Shown: one piece after another, positions 20,658 through 30,219 of the stretch
Layout: each line of letters opens with the position of its first letter
How positions within the stretch are numbered: the first letter of the stretch is position 1
From: Salinicola endophyticus
Lineage (GTDB): Bacteria > Pseudomonadota > Gammaproteobacteria > Pseudomonadales > Halomonadaceae
Assembly: GCF_003206575.1 (NCBI RefSeq)
Contig: NZ_PZJO01000001.1
Location: 274,720 to 338,719 of the forward strand
Direction of reading: 5' to 3'
Length of the DNA: 64,000 bases
Notes under the pieces: generated by a model
The model's database searches: none
Seen by the model: the letters and a program-made list of their open reading frames with translations, nothing else
Told to the model about the DNA's origin: nothing
Made by a program: the position numbers and the translations under genes

Positions 20658-20780
20658 GAACTCTTCGATCGATGGGAGAGTGGACGGGAAATGGCGAATG
20701 GCGGCAGTTTACCTTGCCGCCCGTGCCTTAGCGAACCCACCCTGGTGCAGCCACCCTCGACATGGCGGGGACGCCGGGGC

Positions 20781-22199
20781 TCAACCGATATCGACGAGGG
20801 TCACGCCCACCAGCAGATAGATCGCCAGTGACACCAGCGCCACCGCCAGCGCGTAGGGAATCTGGGTGCGCACGTGGTCCATGTGGTCGCAGGCGGAGCC
20901 GGTCGAGGCAAGCACCGTGGTATCCGACAGCGGCGAGCAGTGATCGCCGAATACCCCGCCGCCTGCCACCGCGGCGATGGTGGCGTAGACCAGCGGCGTC
21001 AGCGTATCGCCGGTGAAGACAAAGGCCACCGGTACCGAGATCGGCATCATGATCGCGAAGGTGCCCCAGGAGGAGCCGGTGGCGAAGGCGATCAGCGCCG
21101 CCAGCAGGAAGGTGATCGCCGGCAGTAGCGTCGGCGAGAGCCAGTCGCGGCTGATCTCGACGATATAGTCGGCGGTGCCCATCTCCTTGGAGAGCTGATT
21201 GAGCGAGTAGGCCAGGGCCAGGATCAGAATCGCCGGCATCACCCCTTTCATGCCGGCGGTGGCGGTCTTCATGATGTCGTTGAGCGGGATGCCCTGCAGC
21301 CGCATGATCACCCCCAGCACCACCGCCGCGGCCAGGAAAGCTTCCATCGTCTTGGCCGAGCCCATGACCACGAAGGTGCTCACGGCGACGCCGATCACGA
21401 TCAGCACCGGCAGCACGAAGTTGAGAAACAGGTGAGTGCGCACGCCCTCGAACGGCTGCAGGTCGGTCAGCTCCTCGCCGAGCAGCGGATCGGCGCCGTC
21501 ACGAAACACCTTGCCCTCGTTCTGGGCACGCGCCTCGGCACGCTTCAGCGGGCCGAACAGCGGCACTACGCCCACGATCACCAGCCCCACCACCAGCACC
21601 GAGAGCCAGGCGTAGAGGTTGAACGGCACCGCGTAGACGAACGCCTGCATGGCCTCCCCGGCAGTGTCGATCGGGCCCATGCCGATCAAGAGCCCCGAGA
21701 TGAATACCGCCCAGCCGGTGATCGGTACCAGTACACTGACCGGCGCCGAGGTGGAGTCGGCGATATAGGCCAGCTTCTCCCGCGAGACACGGTAGCGGTC
21801 GGTGAGTCCGCGCAGGGTGGAGCCGACGAACAGCGGGCTGAAGTAGTCGCTGAAGAACACGAACATGCCCATGAACCAGCCCACCAGCTGGACCCGCACC
21901 CGCGACAGCGCCCGCGCCTCGACCCAGGCGGTGAAGTTGCGGATCGCCCCGGTGCGCTGGAAGAAGGCGATGACGGTACCGATGAACAGCTCCAGCAGCA
22001 GGATCCACGAGAAGTCCGTGGTCCCCAGCGAGCGCTTCAACAGGGTGGGAAAGCCCAGCGGCCCCTGCCCCATGATCGACACCCCCACCACGCAGGCCAC
22101 GGCCAGCGAGAACACGGTATTGCGGGTGGCGAAGGCCAGGACGATGGCGAGACAGGCGGGCAGCAGCGAGAGCAGCCCATAGTGCATTTGCGGATCCAT
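20781..22199 (-). CDS. NhaC-like Na+/H+ antiporter family protein
   Basis: A 472-residue inner-membrane carrier with about 11-12 hydrophobic helices. It has the family segments DSTSAPVSVLVPITGWAVF, GSSWGTFAIMMPISVP and a late GDHCSPLSDTTVLAS, as in NhaC/YfgD-type antiporters. Members exchange sodium for protons or act as sodium-linked amino-acid or organic-acid exchangers. The ATG at 22199 is chosen because AAGGAG precedes it; the longer frame lacks a site. It lies downstream of an IclR regulator and a FAD oxidoreductase on the same strand, so it may import the substrate of that oxidoreductase. Confidence 0.88.
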   Translation of the reverse strand: MDPQMHYGLLSLLPACLAIVLAFATRNTVFSLAVACVVGVSIMGQGPLGFPTLLKRSLGTTDFSWILLLELFIGTVIAFFQRTGAIRNFTAWVEARALSRVRVQLVGWFMGMFVFFSDYFSPLFVGSTLRGLTDRYRVSREKLAYIADSTSAPVSVLVPITGWAVFISGLLIGMGPIDTAGEAMQAFVYAVPFNLYAWLSVLVVGLVIVGVVPLFGPLKRAEARAQNEGKVFRDGADPLLGEELTDLQPFEGVRTHLFLNFVLPVLIVIGVAVSTFVVMGSAKTMEAFLAAAVVLGVIMRLQGIPLNDIMKTATAGMKGVMPAILILALAYSLNQLSKEMGTADYIVEISRDWLSPTLLPAITFLLAALIAFATGSSWGTFAIMMPISVPVAFVFTGDTLTPLVYATIAAVAGGGVFGDHCSPLSDTTVLASTGSACDHMDHVRTQIPYALAVALVSLAIYLLVGVTLVDIG

Positions 22200-22280
22200 G
22201 CTGACTCCTTGGGTGTTGTTGATGTTGTTATCGAACCGGGATCGTCGTCTTGCGCTTGCTGGCGCCATCACTCGTGGCGC

Positions 22281-23594
22281 CTAGGCCTCGTCGCGGCCGC
22301 GGTGCTGCTCCACGCGGCGGATCGCTTCGAACGCCAGGCGCCGAATCGGCGCCGGTGGCATCCAGCTGGCGCGGCCGAACAGCGCCGGGATGTCCTCCGC
22401 CGACCGCCCCAGCGCCAGCCGTGCCAGCGCCTCGCCCAGCACGCTACCCTTGACGATGCCGCCGCCGTTGCAGCCCGCCGAGACGTAGAGACCCGGGCCG
22501 ATCTCGCCCCATAGCGGCGCACCGTTGTGGGTCAGCCCGGTGGTGCCGCCCCAGACCTGCTCGAAGCCGACATCGACCAGTTCCGGATAACGCGCCGCCA
22601 GGCTCGCGGCCAGCCCGGCGGCCACCTTGGCCGGGTCGCGCTCGCGCTCGTAGTCGTACTGGGCGCGGATCATCAAGCGCCGGTCGGCGGTGGTGCGCAG
22701 GGTGCAGCCGAGCCGGTGCGCCGGTAACAGCCCCCAGGGGGCGCCGGCCACCGCGGCGGCTCGCTCGGGGGCCAGCGGCGCAGTCAACGCGGCATAGGTA
22801 TAGATAGCGGTGAGGCGTGACCGGTCGGCACCCAGGGCGCGGGCAAAAGCGTTGTTGGCCAGCATCACCTGGCGCGTGCGGATCTCGCCCTCGGGGGTGG
22901 TCACGCGCCAGCCATCGCCGTCCCGGGTCAGTGACAGCGCCGGGCTCTGCTCGTAGCAGGTGACCGCCGGCGGCAGCGCCGCCACCAGCCCGCGAATCAG
23001 CGCCGCCGGCTGCACCAGATAGCAGTCCGGCGAGTAGAGCCCCTCGGCGTAGTAGTCGGTGCCCAGGCGCTCGGCCAGGGCCGCGCGATCGAGACGGCGG
23101 TAATCGAGCCCCGCGGCGTGCAGAAACTCGGCGTAGCTGGCCAGCGCCACGCGCCCGGCGGCGCCCCGAGCGGCACGGAAGGTGCCGCTGCGGGTCAGCT
23201 GGCAGTCGATGGCGTGGGTATCGACCTGCGCCTTGAGTGACGCCATCGCCTCGCGGCTGAGGCGGTTGAGGGTCGCCATGCGCGACAGCGCCCCACTGCT
23301 GGCATCGTTGGCCAGCGCGATCTCCAGCATGAAGCCGGAGTTGCGCCCCGGGCTGCCGTCGCCGAGGGTCTCCGCCTCGAGCATCACCACCCGTCGGTCG
23401 GGCGCCAACGCCTGATAGGTACGCGCGGCGGCGACCCCGGTGTAGCCGGCACCGACGATCACCAGCTCGGCGCGCTCGTCGCCGCGCTGGCTCGGCCCGG
23501 GCGTGCGCGCCGGCAGCAACGCCTGCCAGCCACAGGGGCTGCGATGACTGGGGTGAGTGGCGAGGTGCGGCGCCAGGTGGGGGGCTAGCGTCAT
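22281..23594 (-). CDS. FAD-dependent amine/amino-acid oxidoreductase (DadA/PuuB-like)
   Basis: A 437-residue DAO-family flavoprotein. An N-terminal extension of about 40 residues precedes the FAD Rossmann motif VIVGAGYTG (46-53) and the ETLGDGSPGRNSGFM segment typical of gamma-glutamylputrescine oxidase-like enzymes. A late FAD contact reads SAGCNGGGIVKG. Such enzymes oxidise D-amino acids, sarcosine-like amines or gamma-glutamylputrescine; the substrate is not evident. It starts 2 bases after the IclR stop, with GGAG upstream, so the two are one transcription unit. Confidence 0.85.
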   Translation of the reverse strand: MTLAPHLAPHLATHPSHRSPCGWQALLPARTPGPSQRGDERAELVIVGAGYTGVAAARTYQALAPDRRVVMLEAETLGDGSPGRNSGFMLEIALANDASSGALSRMATLNRLSREAMASLKAQVDTHAIDCQLTRSGTFRAARGAAGRVALASYAEFLHAAGLDYRRLDRAALAERLGTDYYAEGLYSPDCYLVQPAALIRGLVAALPPAVTCYEQSPALSLTRDGDGWRVTTPEGEIRTRQVMLANNAFARALGADRSRLTAIYTYAALTAPLAPERAAAVAGAPWGLLPAHRLGCTLRTTADRRLMIRAQYDYERERDPAKVAAGLAASLAARYPELVDVGFEQVWGGTTGLTHNGAPLWGEIGPGLYVSAGCNGGGIVKGSVLGEALARLALGRSAEDIPALFGRASWMPPAPIRRLAFEAIRRVEQHRGRDEA

Positions 23595-23596
23595 GT

Positions 23597-24400
23597 TCAG
23601 GACTCCGGCTGCAGCAGACCGTGGAGATCGGCCTTCAGGTCGGCGACCTCGCTGGCCATGGCGGTGATCAGCGTGGCGCGGTGCGCCTCGCTCAGACGCG
23701 ACTTGAGCAGCGAGCAGCTGAAGGCGCCGAGACAGCGCTCGCCCGGGCCGAGCAGCGGCATCGCCAGACCGGTGAACTCGGGCAGGCTCGAACCCTCGAC
23801 GCCACGTGCATGCCCATGGGCATGGCAGTAGTCGATCTCGCGGCGTACCGCAGCGACATCGATGGCGTAGTCGCGCATCAAGCACTCGCGATTGGCCTCC
23901 AGAATCCAGGCCCGCTCGCGTTCCTCCAGCGACGCCAGCAGTGCGATCGAGGCCTGGCCCACGCCCAGCGGCACACGTCCGCCGATGGACGCCACAAAGC
24001 CCCCCACCGGGTAGGCCCCGTTCTGGATCTCCAGGCAGACTGCATGCAGGCCATCGTGGGCGAAGAGATAGAAGCTGCCGCCCAGGCGCTGGGCCAGCGC
24101 CAGCAGCCGGGGCCGCGCCAGATCGCGCAGCTGGGCGCCATTGCCCGCCTCGGCCCCCAGTACCAGCAGCTCGTAGCCGAGCAGATAGCGGTGACGCAGC
24201 GGCGAGGGGCGCAGAAAGCCCTCCTCGCGCAGCCCCTTGAGCAGGCGGTAGATGGTCGGTCGGCTCAGCTCGGTGGCGTCGAGATAGTCATCGATACCCG
24301 CCCCTCGGGCGCCACAGGCGGCGGTCACGCGCAGCAGCGCCATCACGTGGCGCAGGGTCGAGGGCGTGTGTGAGGCGTCACGGCTGGCAGGCACGGTCAT
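23597..24400 (-). CDS. IclR family transcriptional regulator
   Basis: A 267-residue regulator with an N-terminal winged helix-turn-helix (about 18-75, ATELSRPTIYRLLKGLREEGFL) and the IclR effector domain (about 90-260, LFAHDGLHAVCLE, VPLGVGQASIALLAS). It probably controls the FAD oxidoreductase and antiporter transcribed immediately after it, and perhaps the alanine dehydrogenase upstream. The ligand is unknown. Confidence 0.9.
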   Translation of the reverse strand: MTVPASRDASHTPSTLRHVMALLRVTAACGARGAGIDDYLDATELSRPTIYRLLKGLREEGFLRPSPLRHRYLLGYELLVLGAEAGNGAQLRDLARPRLLALAQRLGGSFYLFAHDGLHAVCLEIQNGAYPVGGFVASIGGRVPLGVGQASIALLASLEERERAWILEANRECLMRDYAIDVAAVRREIDYCHAHGHARGVEGSSLPEFTGLAMPLLGPGERCLGAFSCSLLKSRLSEAHRATLITAMASEVADLKADLHGLLQPES

Positions 24401-24599
24401 GGCTCGGCGGCGAATGTCGTTCGAGCATACCGAGACGCGCGGGCGAATTCGTCTCGCTATGCGAGACTCGACATCCGCGCTTGGCGGGTCTGGCGGGCTA
24501 CTGGCTCAGCGTCTCCCGGCGCGGTCAGGGACAAGCCCCGCCGCACCTACGGCCTCCACGGCGCCGCCACGAATGACGGCGCAGAGGTCAGGATCACGC

Positions 24600-25715
24600 T
24601 CAGCGCAGGCAGCTGTCGGCAGCGACCGCGTCGATGCCGAACGCCTCGCCGACCGCGGCGTAGGTCAACTGGCCGGCGTGGACGTTGAGCCCGGCGAGGA
24701 AATGGGCGTCATCAGCCAGCGCCTGCTGCCAGCCCTTGTCGGCCAGGGCGATGACGAACGGCAGGGTGGCATTGGTCAACGCCTGGGTGGAGGTACGCGC
24801 CACCGCGCCCGGCATGTTGGCCACGCAGTAGTGGACGATGCCATCGACAATGTAGCTCGGCTCGGCATGGGTGGTGGGACGGCTGGTCTCGAAGCAGCCG
24901 CCCTGGTCGATCGCCACGTCGACCAGCACGCTGCCGGGCTTCATCTCGGCGAGCATGGCGCGGGTGATCAGCTTGGGCGCCGCCGCGCCGGGCACCAGCA
25001 CCGCGCCGACGATCAGATCGGATTCACGAATCGCCTGCTCCAGGGTCTCGGCGGTGGAGTAGACGGTGCGGATGGCACCCTGGTAACGGTGATCGAGCAC
25101 CTCGAGGCGCGCCAGCGACTTGTCGAGGATGGTCACCTCGGCGCCCAGCCCGAGCGCCATGCGCGCAGCGTTCTCGCCCACCACGCCGCCGCCGATCACG
25201 CTGACCTTGGCCGGCGCCACGCCGGGCACCCCCGGCAGCAGGATGCCAGCGCCGCCCTGAGCCTTCTCCAGGCTGTGCGCGCCGGCCTGAACCGCCATGC
25301 GCCCGGCGACCCGGCTCATCGGTGCCAGCAGCGGCAGCCCGCCCTGGGCGTCGGTGATGGTCTCGTAGGCGATGCAGGTGGCACCGCTGTCGAGCAGCCC
25401 GCGGGTAAGCGTCTCCTCCGCGGCCAGATGCAGATAGGTGAACAGGATCTGGCCCGGGCGCAGCCGCGCCACCTCCGCCGCCTGGGGCTCCTTGACCTTG
25501 AGGATCGCCTCGGCCTCGCGCCACAGCACCTCGACGTCATCGACGATCTCCGCCCCGGCCTCACGATAGGCGTCGTCGGGGTAGCCGGCACCACCACCGG
25601 CGCTCGCCTCGACCGACACCCGATGGCCACGGGCGAGAAGTTCACGCGCGCCGCCCGGGGTCAGGGCGACGCGATACTCATGGTTCTTGATTTCCTTGGG
25701 GACACCGATATGCAT
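24600..25715 (-). CDS. ald: Alanine dehydrogenase
   Basis: A 371-residue NAD enzyme converting L-alanine to pyruvate and ammonia, full length. The N terminus [20 protein letters not shown] is diagnostic. The Lys in ILKVKEPQ, the His in YLHLA and the NAD fold [12 protein letters not shown] are visible. It is transcribed toward the IclR gene but separated by 199 bases, so it is a separate unit. With the amine oxidoreductase and NhaC-like carrier it forms a small amino-acid catabolic neighbourhood. Confidence 0.96.
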   Translation of the reverse strand: MHIGVPKEIKNHEYRVALTPGGARELLARGHRVSVEASAGGGAGYPDDAYREAGAEIVDDVEVLWREAEAILKVKEPQAAEVARLRPGQILFTYLHLAAEETLTRGLLDSGATCIAYETITDAQGGLPLLAPMSRVAGRMAVQAGAHSLEKAQGGAGILLPGVPGVAPAKVSVIGGGVVGENAARMALGLGAEVTILDKSLARLEVLDHRYQGAIRTVYSTAETLEQAIRESDLIVGAVLVPGAAAPKLITRAMLAEMKPGSVLVDVAIDQGGCFETSRPTTHAEPSYIVDGIVHYCVANMPGAVARTSTQALTNATLPFVIALADKGWQQALADDAHFLAGLNVHAGQLTYAAVGEAFGIDAVAADSCLR

Positions 25716-25876
25716 GGCGGATTCCTCGATCGTGATTTGTCGTTGGGGGGATCGAGCGGATTACAGCACAGCAGCCATATCGACGGGATACCTGATAAAA
25801 AAAGACGAAAAAATCGCGCAGCGACCCAATCTTGCCACGAAAATTCTCGTCAATAGACGCGAAACAGCAGAAAAGA
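25716..25876 (-). promoter_or_regulatory. AT-rich promoter region of ald
   Basis: The 160 bases upstream of ald contain long A-runs (25795-25812) and adenine-rich sequence to about 25880, a strong local drop in GC. Bendable A-tracts of this kind suit Lrp/AsnC-type control of alanine dehydrogenase, but no specific site is claimed. Confidence 0.35.
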
Positions 25877-26320
25877 CTAACAAACTGCCGGAGAGATCAC
25901 CGCACCGCCGTAGACCTCGACGAAGCGTGCCGGCATGCGTCGCGGCCGGCCGCTGGAGAGTTCGATGCAGGCGAAGCGAGTGTGCGCCCGCAGCAGCGTG
26001 GCGCCGGTGGTGTCATTGCGCAGCTGGAAGCGTCGCTCCAGCGTCAGGCGGCCATCGCAGGCGACGATCCAGGTGGCGATCTGCAAGCGATCGCCCTCGA
26101 ACGCCGGGGCGAGATAGTCGAGCTCGTGACGATGCACGACCATGCCGCGGTCGAGCGCGCGGTAGTCCTCGAGCCCCAGCCCCAGCGCCCGCGAGTGGGC
26201 CCAGCTGGCACGCTCGACCCAGCGCAGATACTCGGCGTTGTTGACGTGGCCATAGTGGTCGATATGGCTCGCCTCGACCGCGATGTCGAGGGTGAAGGGG
26301 TGGGGTAGATCCCAGCTCAT
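25877..26320 (-). CDS. Acyl-CoA thioesterase, YbgC/FadM hot-dog family
   Basis: A 147-residue single hot-dog-fold protein. The active-site region DHYGHVNNAEYLRWVERA (D21, H25) matches the 4-hydroxybenzoyl-CoA thioesterase/FadM family, with the expected RFACIELSSGRPRRMPARF late strand. It hydrolyses acyl-CoA thioesters in the cytoplasm; chain length is not predictable. Its neighbours give no pathway clue. Confidence 0.87.
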   Translation of the reverse strand: MSWDLPHPFTLDIAVEASHIDHYGHVNNAEYLRWVERASWAHSRALGLGLEDYRALDRGMVVHRHELDYLAPAFEGDRLQIATWIVACDGRLTLERRFQLRNDTTGATLLRAHTRFACIELSSGRPRRMPARFVEVYGGAVISPAVC

Positions 26321-26341
26321 GCCGTCCTCCTGCAGTGGCTG

Positions 26342-26680
26342 TCAGGCCGGCGCCGAACCAGCGGGCGGGCGCGGGGCAGCGCACTGCCAGCAGGTGTCGA
26401 AGGCACCTGCGAGGCGCTCGCCGCAGCCGGGGCAGACCCAGTCGACGGGCACGTCCGCCGGCCCCTCCAGCGCCTCGTGCAACAGCACCCGGGCACGCTC
26501 GTATTCGGCCCGGGCCACCCATACCTGTGGCTCGCACTGGTCCATTGGCAACTCGCCGGCGGCGCCGGCCAGGGTCATGTTACGCAACTCGACGACGATA
26601 CCCGCGCTGTCGATGACATTGCGAACATGACACACCAGCAAGACATTGGGATGACGAAAGAGGCAGACTAGCGCCGTCAT
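26342..26680 (-). CDS. DUF2007 domain protein with C-terminal zinc ribbon
   Basis: A 112-residue protein. The N-terminal half (HPNVLLVCHVRNVIDSAGI...VELRN) fits the DUF2007 'putative signal-transducing' domain, a small alpha/beta fold related to PII-like proteins. The C-terminal half has two cysteine pairs (VCPGCGE and TCWQCAA), suggesting a zinc ribbon. No function is established. It starts 12 bases after the rlmI stop and is probably cotranscribed. Confidence 0.75.
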   Translation of the reverse strand: MTALVCLFRHPNVLLVCHVRNVIDSAGIVVELRNMTLAGAAGELPMDQCEPQVWVARAEYERARVLLHEALEGPADVPVDWVCPGCGERLAGAFDTCWQCAAPRPPAGSAPA

Positions 26681-26692
26681 CGCCCCCCCCTC

Positions 26693-27895
26693 TTAATTGC
26701 GGAAGACACGCACACCGAGCGCCTTGAGATAGGCAGTCTCGGGGATCGCCGGGTGGATCGGATGGTCGCCGGCCTGGCCGCCGCGATAGAGGATCTGACC
26801 ATGGCGGTCCTGATGGCGCACAGCACCGCGCACGCACTCGACCAGACGCTCCTCGGCCAGATGCATCGAGCAAGACGCCGACAGCAGCAGGCCATCGCGA
26901 CCGAGCAGGCGCATCGCCTCGCGATTCAGACGCGCGTAGGCGCGCTCACCGTTGGTGATGTCCTTGCGCTTCTTGATGAAGGCCGGCGGGTCGAGCACCA
27001 CCACGTCGAAGCGCTCGCCCTCGGCGCGCAGCGCGGTCAGTGCCTCGAACACGTCGCCGTGGCCCACCGCCACCTGCTCGTGCAGGCCGTTGAGCGCCGC
27101 GTTCTCGGCCACCCGCTCGAGCGCCGCCTCGGAGGCGTCGATGCAGAGCACTTCGCTGGCACCGTGGGCCGCCGCCTGCACGCCCCAGCCACCGACATAG
27201 CTGAACAGATCGAGTACCCGCTTGCCGGCGACCAGGCCGTTGAGCCAGGCACGGTTGGCGCGGTGGTCATAGAACCAGCCGGTCTTCTGGCCATCCAGCA
27301 CCGGCGCGACGAAGCGCACGCCGTTCTCCTCCAGCAGCACCTGCTCGGGGAGCTCGCCGTGCACCACCGCCACTTCCGACTCGAGCTGCTCGAGCCGGCG
27401 GCCGCTGGAGTCGTTCTTGAACACGATCGCCCGCGGCGACAGCACCTTGTCCAGCGCCGCGATCACCTCGTCGCGCACCCGCTCCATGCCCAGGGTATTG
27501 AGCTGCACCACCAGCACGTCGTCGAAACGGTCGACGATCAGCCCCGGCAGCAGGTCCCCCTCGCCGTGGACCAGACGGTAGAACGGCTTGGCGAAGAGCC
27601 GCTCACGCAGGCCGAGGGCCTGATTGAAACGGTGCACCAGCAGCGAGCGGTCCAGGCGCACATCGGCATCCCGCGAGACCACCCGGGCACAGATCAGCGA
27701 GTGTGGATTGACGTAGGCCACCCCCAGCGGCTTGCCGTTGGCGGCCTCGATCACCGCCTGGGCGCCGGGCTCGAGCTCCTTCAGCGGCGTGGCCTGGATA
27801 TCGATCTCGTTGGAGTAGAGCCACAGATGGCCCGCCTTCAGGCGGCGGTCGGCGTTCTTCTTGAGGCGCAGGGTCTGGGGCACGGAGGACTCCAT
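26693..27895 (-). CDS. rlmI: 23S rRNA m5C1962 methyltransferase (RlmI-like)
   Basis: A 400-residue SAM-dependent RNA methyltransferase. An N-terminal PUA domain (LKKNADRRLKAGHLWLYSNEI), an EEHEE-type middle domain and the SAM-binding motif VLDLFSYVGGWGVQAA are followed by the DPPAF catalytic loop and the late cysteine in SASCSM that forms the covalent C5 intermediate. The frame extends nine codons to 27922; neither start has a clear Shine-Dalgarno, and MESSVPQ at 27895 is preferred by similarity. Confidence 0.9.
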   Translation of the reverse strand: MESSVPQTLRLKKNADRRLKAGHLWLYSNEIDIQATPLKELEPGAQAVIEAANGKPLGVAYVNPHSLICARVVSRDADVRLDRSLLVHRFNQALGLRERLFAKPFYRLVHGEGDLLPGLIVDRFDDVLVVQLNTLGMERVRDEVIAALDKVLSPRAIVFKNDSSGRRLEQLESEVAVVHGELPEQVLLEENGVRFVAPVLDGQKTGWFYDHRANRAWLNGLVAGKRVLDLFSYVGGWGVQAAAHGASEVLCIDASEAALERVAENAALNGLHEQVAVGHGDVFEALTALRAEGERFDVVVLDPPAFIKKRKDITNGERAYARLNREAMRLLGRDGLLLSASCSMHLAEERLVECVRGAVRHQDRHGQILYRGGQAGDHPIHPAIPETAYLKALGVRVFRN

Positions 27896-27946
27896 GGGCA
27901 GATTGGGAGGATCGGGGCGCATTCTAACAGTATCGGAGCCAGGCGC

Positions 27947-28762
27947 TCAGCGCTGACAGAGCGGACAGTAGACGCTGGCGCGCTGCCCCAGGGTCACCTG
28001 GCGCAGCAGGTGGCCACACTCGCGGCACGGCTCATTGGCGCGGCCGTAGACGTTGAGGCGCTGGGCGAAGTAACCGGGCTCGCCTGTGCCGCTGACGAAA
28101 TCGCGCAAGGTCGTGCCACCCTGGGTGATCGCCGCTGCCAGCACCGTCTTGATCGCCTCGGCCAGACGTGCGTAGCGCTCGCGCGAGACGCGTCCGGCGG
28201 CGCGGCGCGGATCGATCCCGGCCATGAACAGCGCCTCGCTGGCGTAGATGTTACCTACCCCCACCACCACGGCGTTGTCCATGATGAACGGCTTGATCGC
28301 CGCCCGGCGCCCCCGCGACAGGGTGTAGAGACGCTCGCCGTCGAAATCGGGCGACAGCGGCTCCGGCCCCAGTCGCGCGAGCCTCGGGTCGACGCCGGCC
28401 TCCGTCGCCAGCCAGTCGACGAAGCCGAAACGGCGCGGATCGTGGTAGCGCAGGATGGCGCCACCCTCGACCACCACGTCGACATGGTCGTGCTTTCTGG
28501 GCAGATCGCCCACCTGGGCCAGGCGCAGGCTGCCGGACATGCCCAGATGCCACAGCAGCGAACGGCTGCCCACCGGCAGCAGCAGGTACTTGGCGCGGCG
28601 CGTGAGCTCGCCGAAGCGCGCGCCGATCAGCGCCGACTCCAGATCCGCCGGCACCGGCACGCGCAGGCTGCGGCTACGCACGATCACCTCGACGATCTCG
28701 CGGCCCTCGACGTGGGGCGCGATACCGCGGCGGGTGGTCTCGACTTCGGGGAGTTCCGGCAT
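27947..28762 (-). CDS. mutM: Formamidopyrimidine-DNA glycosylase
   Basis: A 271-residue bifunctional base-excision repair enzyme removing 8-oxoguanine. The mature N-terminal proline nucleophile and glutamate are in [13 protein letters not shown], the conserved Lys is in RRAKYLLL, and the zinc finger CRECG...YCPLCQ is at the C terminus. The longer frame (to 28807) is rejected because Pro must follow the initiator Met. It is downstream of rpmG, as in many gammaproteobacteria. Confidence 0.96.
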   Translation of the reverse strand: MPELPEVETTRRGIAPHVEGREIVEVIVRSRSLRVPVPADLESALIGARFGELTRRAKYLLLPVGSRSLLWHLGMSGSLRLAQVGDLPRKHDHVDVVVEGGAILRYHDPRRFGFVDWLATEAGVDPRLARLGPEPLSPDFDGERLYTLSRGRRAAIKPFIMDNAVVVGVGNIYASEALFMAGIDPRRAAGRVSRERYARLAEAIKTVLAAAITQGGTTLRDFVSGTGEPGYFAQRLNVYGRANEPCRECGHLLRQVTLGQRASVYCPLCQR

Positions 28763-28912
28763 GGCAGATCCTCGGGAATCACGATCGATGACGACGAACG
28801 CGGGCACGGCCGACTGCGCTCACCCGCGGCAGGCCCCAGGGCCAGGCGCGCTCAGGTGCCGCCGGCGCGACAGGTACAGACGCGCCCGGGACGGATGCGC
28901 CGGGCCTAAACG

Positions 28913-28940
28913 CGAAGACCCGGCCGAGGCCGGGTCTTCG
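28913..28940 (-). terminator. Terminator after rpmG
   Basis: A perfect 13-bp stem CGAAGACCCGGCC/GGCCGGGTCTTCG with a two-base loop, 18 bases past the rpmG stop. There is only a short T tract, but the strength and position support termination between rpmG and mutM. Confidence 0.75.
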
Positions 28941-28958
28941 TGCTACGCAAAAGCCGGA

Positions 28959-29114
28959 TCACTTGATCTTGGCTTCCTTGTAGATGACGTGCTTGCGAAC
29001 GACCGGATCGTACTTCTTGAATTCAAGCTTGTCCGGGGTGTTACGCTTGTTCTTGGCGGTGGTGTAGAAGTGACCGGTACCGGCACTGGACACCAACTTG
29101 ATCTTGTCACGCAT
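28959..29114 (-). CDS. rpmG: 50S ribosomal protein L33
   Basis: A 51-residue protein, easily overlooked because of its size. It reads [20 protein letters not shown] at the N terminus and ends [14 protein letters not shown]. It lacks the two CxxC pairs found in zinc-binding L33 forms, so it is the zinc-independent type. It lies 12 bases after rpmB, the conserved rpmB-rpmG operon. Confidence 0.97.
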   Translation of the reverse strand: MRDKIKLVSSAGTGHFYTTAKNKRNTPDKLEFKKYDPVVRKHVIYKEAKIK

Positions 29115-29126
29115 CTCTCAGACTCC

Positions 29127-29363
29127 TTAAATGCTGGCGCCGCGCTTGCGGATGTCGCTGAGCACCGCTTCGATGCCTTTCTTGTCGATGATGCGCATGC
29201 CCTTGGAGGAGATGCGCAGCTTGACGAACCGCTTCTCGGACTCGACCCAGAAACGATGGGTGTGCAGGTTCGGCACGAAACGACGACGCGTCTTGCGCTG
29301 TGAGTGCGAGACGTTATTACCAGTCACCGGACGCTTACCGGTAACCTGACAAACTTGGGACAT
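29127..29363 (-). CDS. rpmB: 50S ribosomal protein L28
   Basis: A 78-residue large-subunit protein ([20 protein letters not shown] start, TKRRR-like basic core, IRKRGASI end). It is full length and first gene of the rpmB-rpmG operon, with a good promoter about 100 bases upstream at 29461-29489. Confidence 0.98.
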   Translation of the reverse strand: MSQVCQVTGKRPVTGNNVSHSQRKTRRRFVPNLHTHRFWVESEKRFVKLRISSKGMRIIDKKGIEAVLSDIRKRGASI

Positions 29364-29460
29364 GGAAGCCTCCGACCACTGGCGGGTTATGCAGATTTAG
29401 CTCGGGCAAACCACGAAAAATGGCTGGCGTCCGCCTTCTGCCCTGTTTCAAAGGGCGTAC

Positions 29461-29489
29461 TTTATACCAGACCCCCTACCCTGCCGCAA
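29461..29489 (-). promoter_or_regulatory. Sigma-70 promoter of rpmB-rpmG
   Basis: On the minus strand, TTGCGG (29489-29484), a 17-base spacer and TATAAA (29466-29461). This gives a predicted start near 29453, about 90 bases before the rpmB ATG. This is one of the clearest sigma-70 promoters in the window. Confidence 0.65.
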
Positions 29490-29544
29490 GCGCACGGGCG
29501 CTTTTTAACGCCAAGCGCAGCGCCCGGCATCGCCTCCGCCGCGC

Positions 29545-30219
29545 TCACAGCCAGCCACGTTCGACGAACGAAATCACCTCGCCGTCGCCCACCACGAAGT
29601 GGTCGAGCACGCGGATATCGAAAAGCCCCAGCGCCTCGCTCAGGCGCTCGGTGACACGGCGATCCGACTGGCTCGGTTCAGCCAGGCCGGATGGGTGATT
29701 ATGGGCGAAGATCAGCGCGCCCGCGTTGTGGGCCAGCGCCCGGCGCACCACCTCCCGCGGATAGATCGAAGCACCATCCAGCGTCCCTTCGGCGAGAATC
29801 TCGAAGCGAATCACCCGGTGCTGGTTGTCCAGGAACAGCGCCGCGAACGCCTCGTGGGGAAGATGACGCAGCTGGGCGCTGAGAAAGCGGCGCACCAGGG
29901 TCGGCGAGGTGAGCGCGGCGTCGCGCTCGAGCAGACTGCCGAGATGGCGCCGCGAGAGTTCCAGCGTTGCCTGCAACTGAACGTACTTGGCCTCGCCCAG
30001 CCCATGCTCGGCGCAGAAGCGCTGGCGATCCGCCTCCAGCAGCGGCCGCAGACCGCCGAAGCTGGCGAGCAGGTCCCGCGCCAGGTCCACCGCCGAGCGC
30101 CCCTTGACCCCGACGCGCAGGAAGATCGCCAACAGCTCGGCATCGGAGAGCGCCGAGGCACCCAGCGTCAGCAGCTTCTCGCGCGGGCGCTCGCCCGCTG
30201 GCCAGTCGTTGATGCCCAT
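29545..30219 (-). CDS. radC: RadC/YeeS-type JAB-domain protein
   Basis: A 224-residue protein with an N-terminal helix-hairpin-helix region (about 40-70) and a C-terminal MPN/JAB domain carrying the metal motif [14 protein letters not shown]. The name is historical; a role in recombination repair is not supported, and the domain resembles zinc metalloproteases/deubiquitinases. In gammaproteobacteria it usually lies divergent from coaBC. Here coaBC is 9 kb away behind a metabolic islet. Confidence 0.93.
   Translation of the reverse strand: MGINDWPAGERPREKLLTLGASALSDAELLAIFLRVGVKGRSAVDLARDLLASFGGLRPLLEADRQRFCAEHGLGEAKYVQLQATLELSRRHLGSLLERDAALTSPTLVRRFLSAQLRHLPHEAFAALFLDNQHRVIRFEILAEGTLDGASIYPREVVRRALAHNAGALIFAHNHPSGLAEPSQSDRRVTERLSEALGLFDIRVLDHFVVGDGEVISFVERGWL

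Noticed and set aside
26753-28909. A 718-codon open frame antisense to rlmI and mutM
   Set aside because: It overlaps two genes with intact catalytic motifs on the other strand, and its product shows no family signature.
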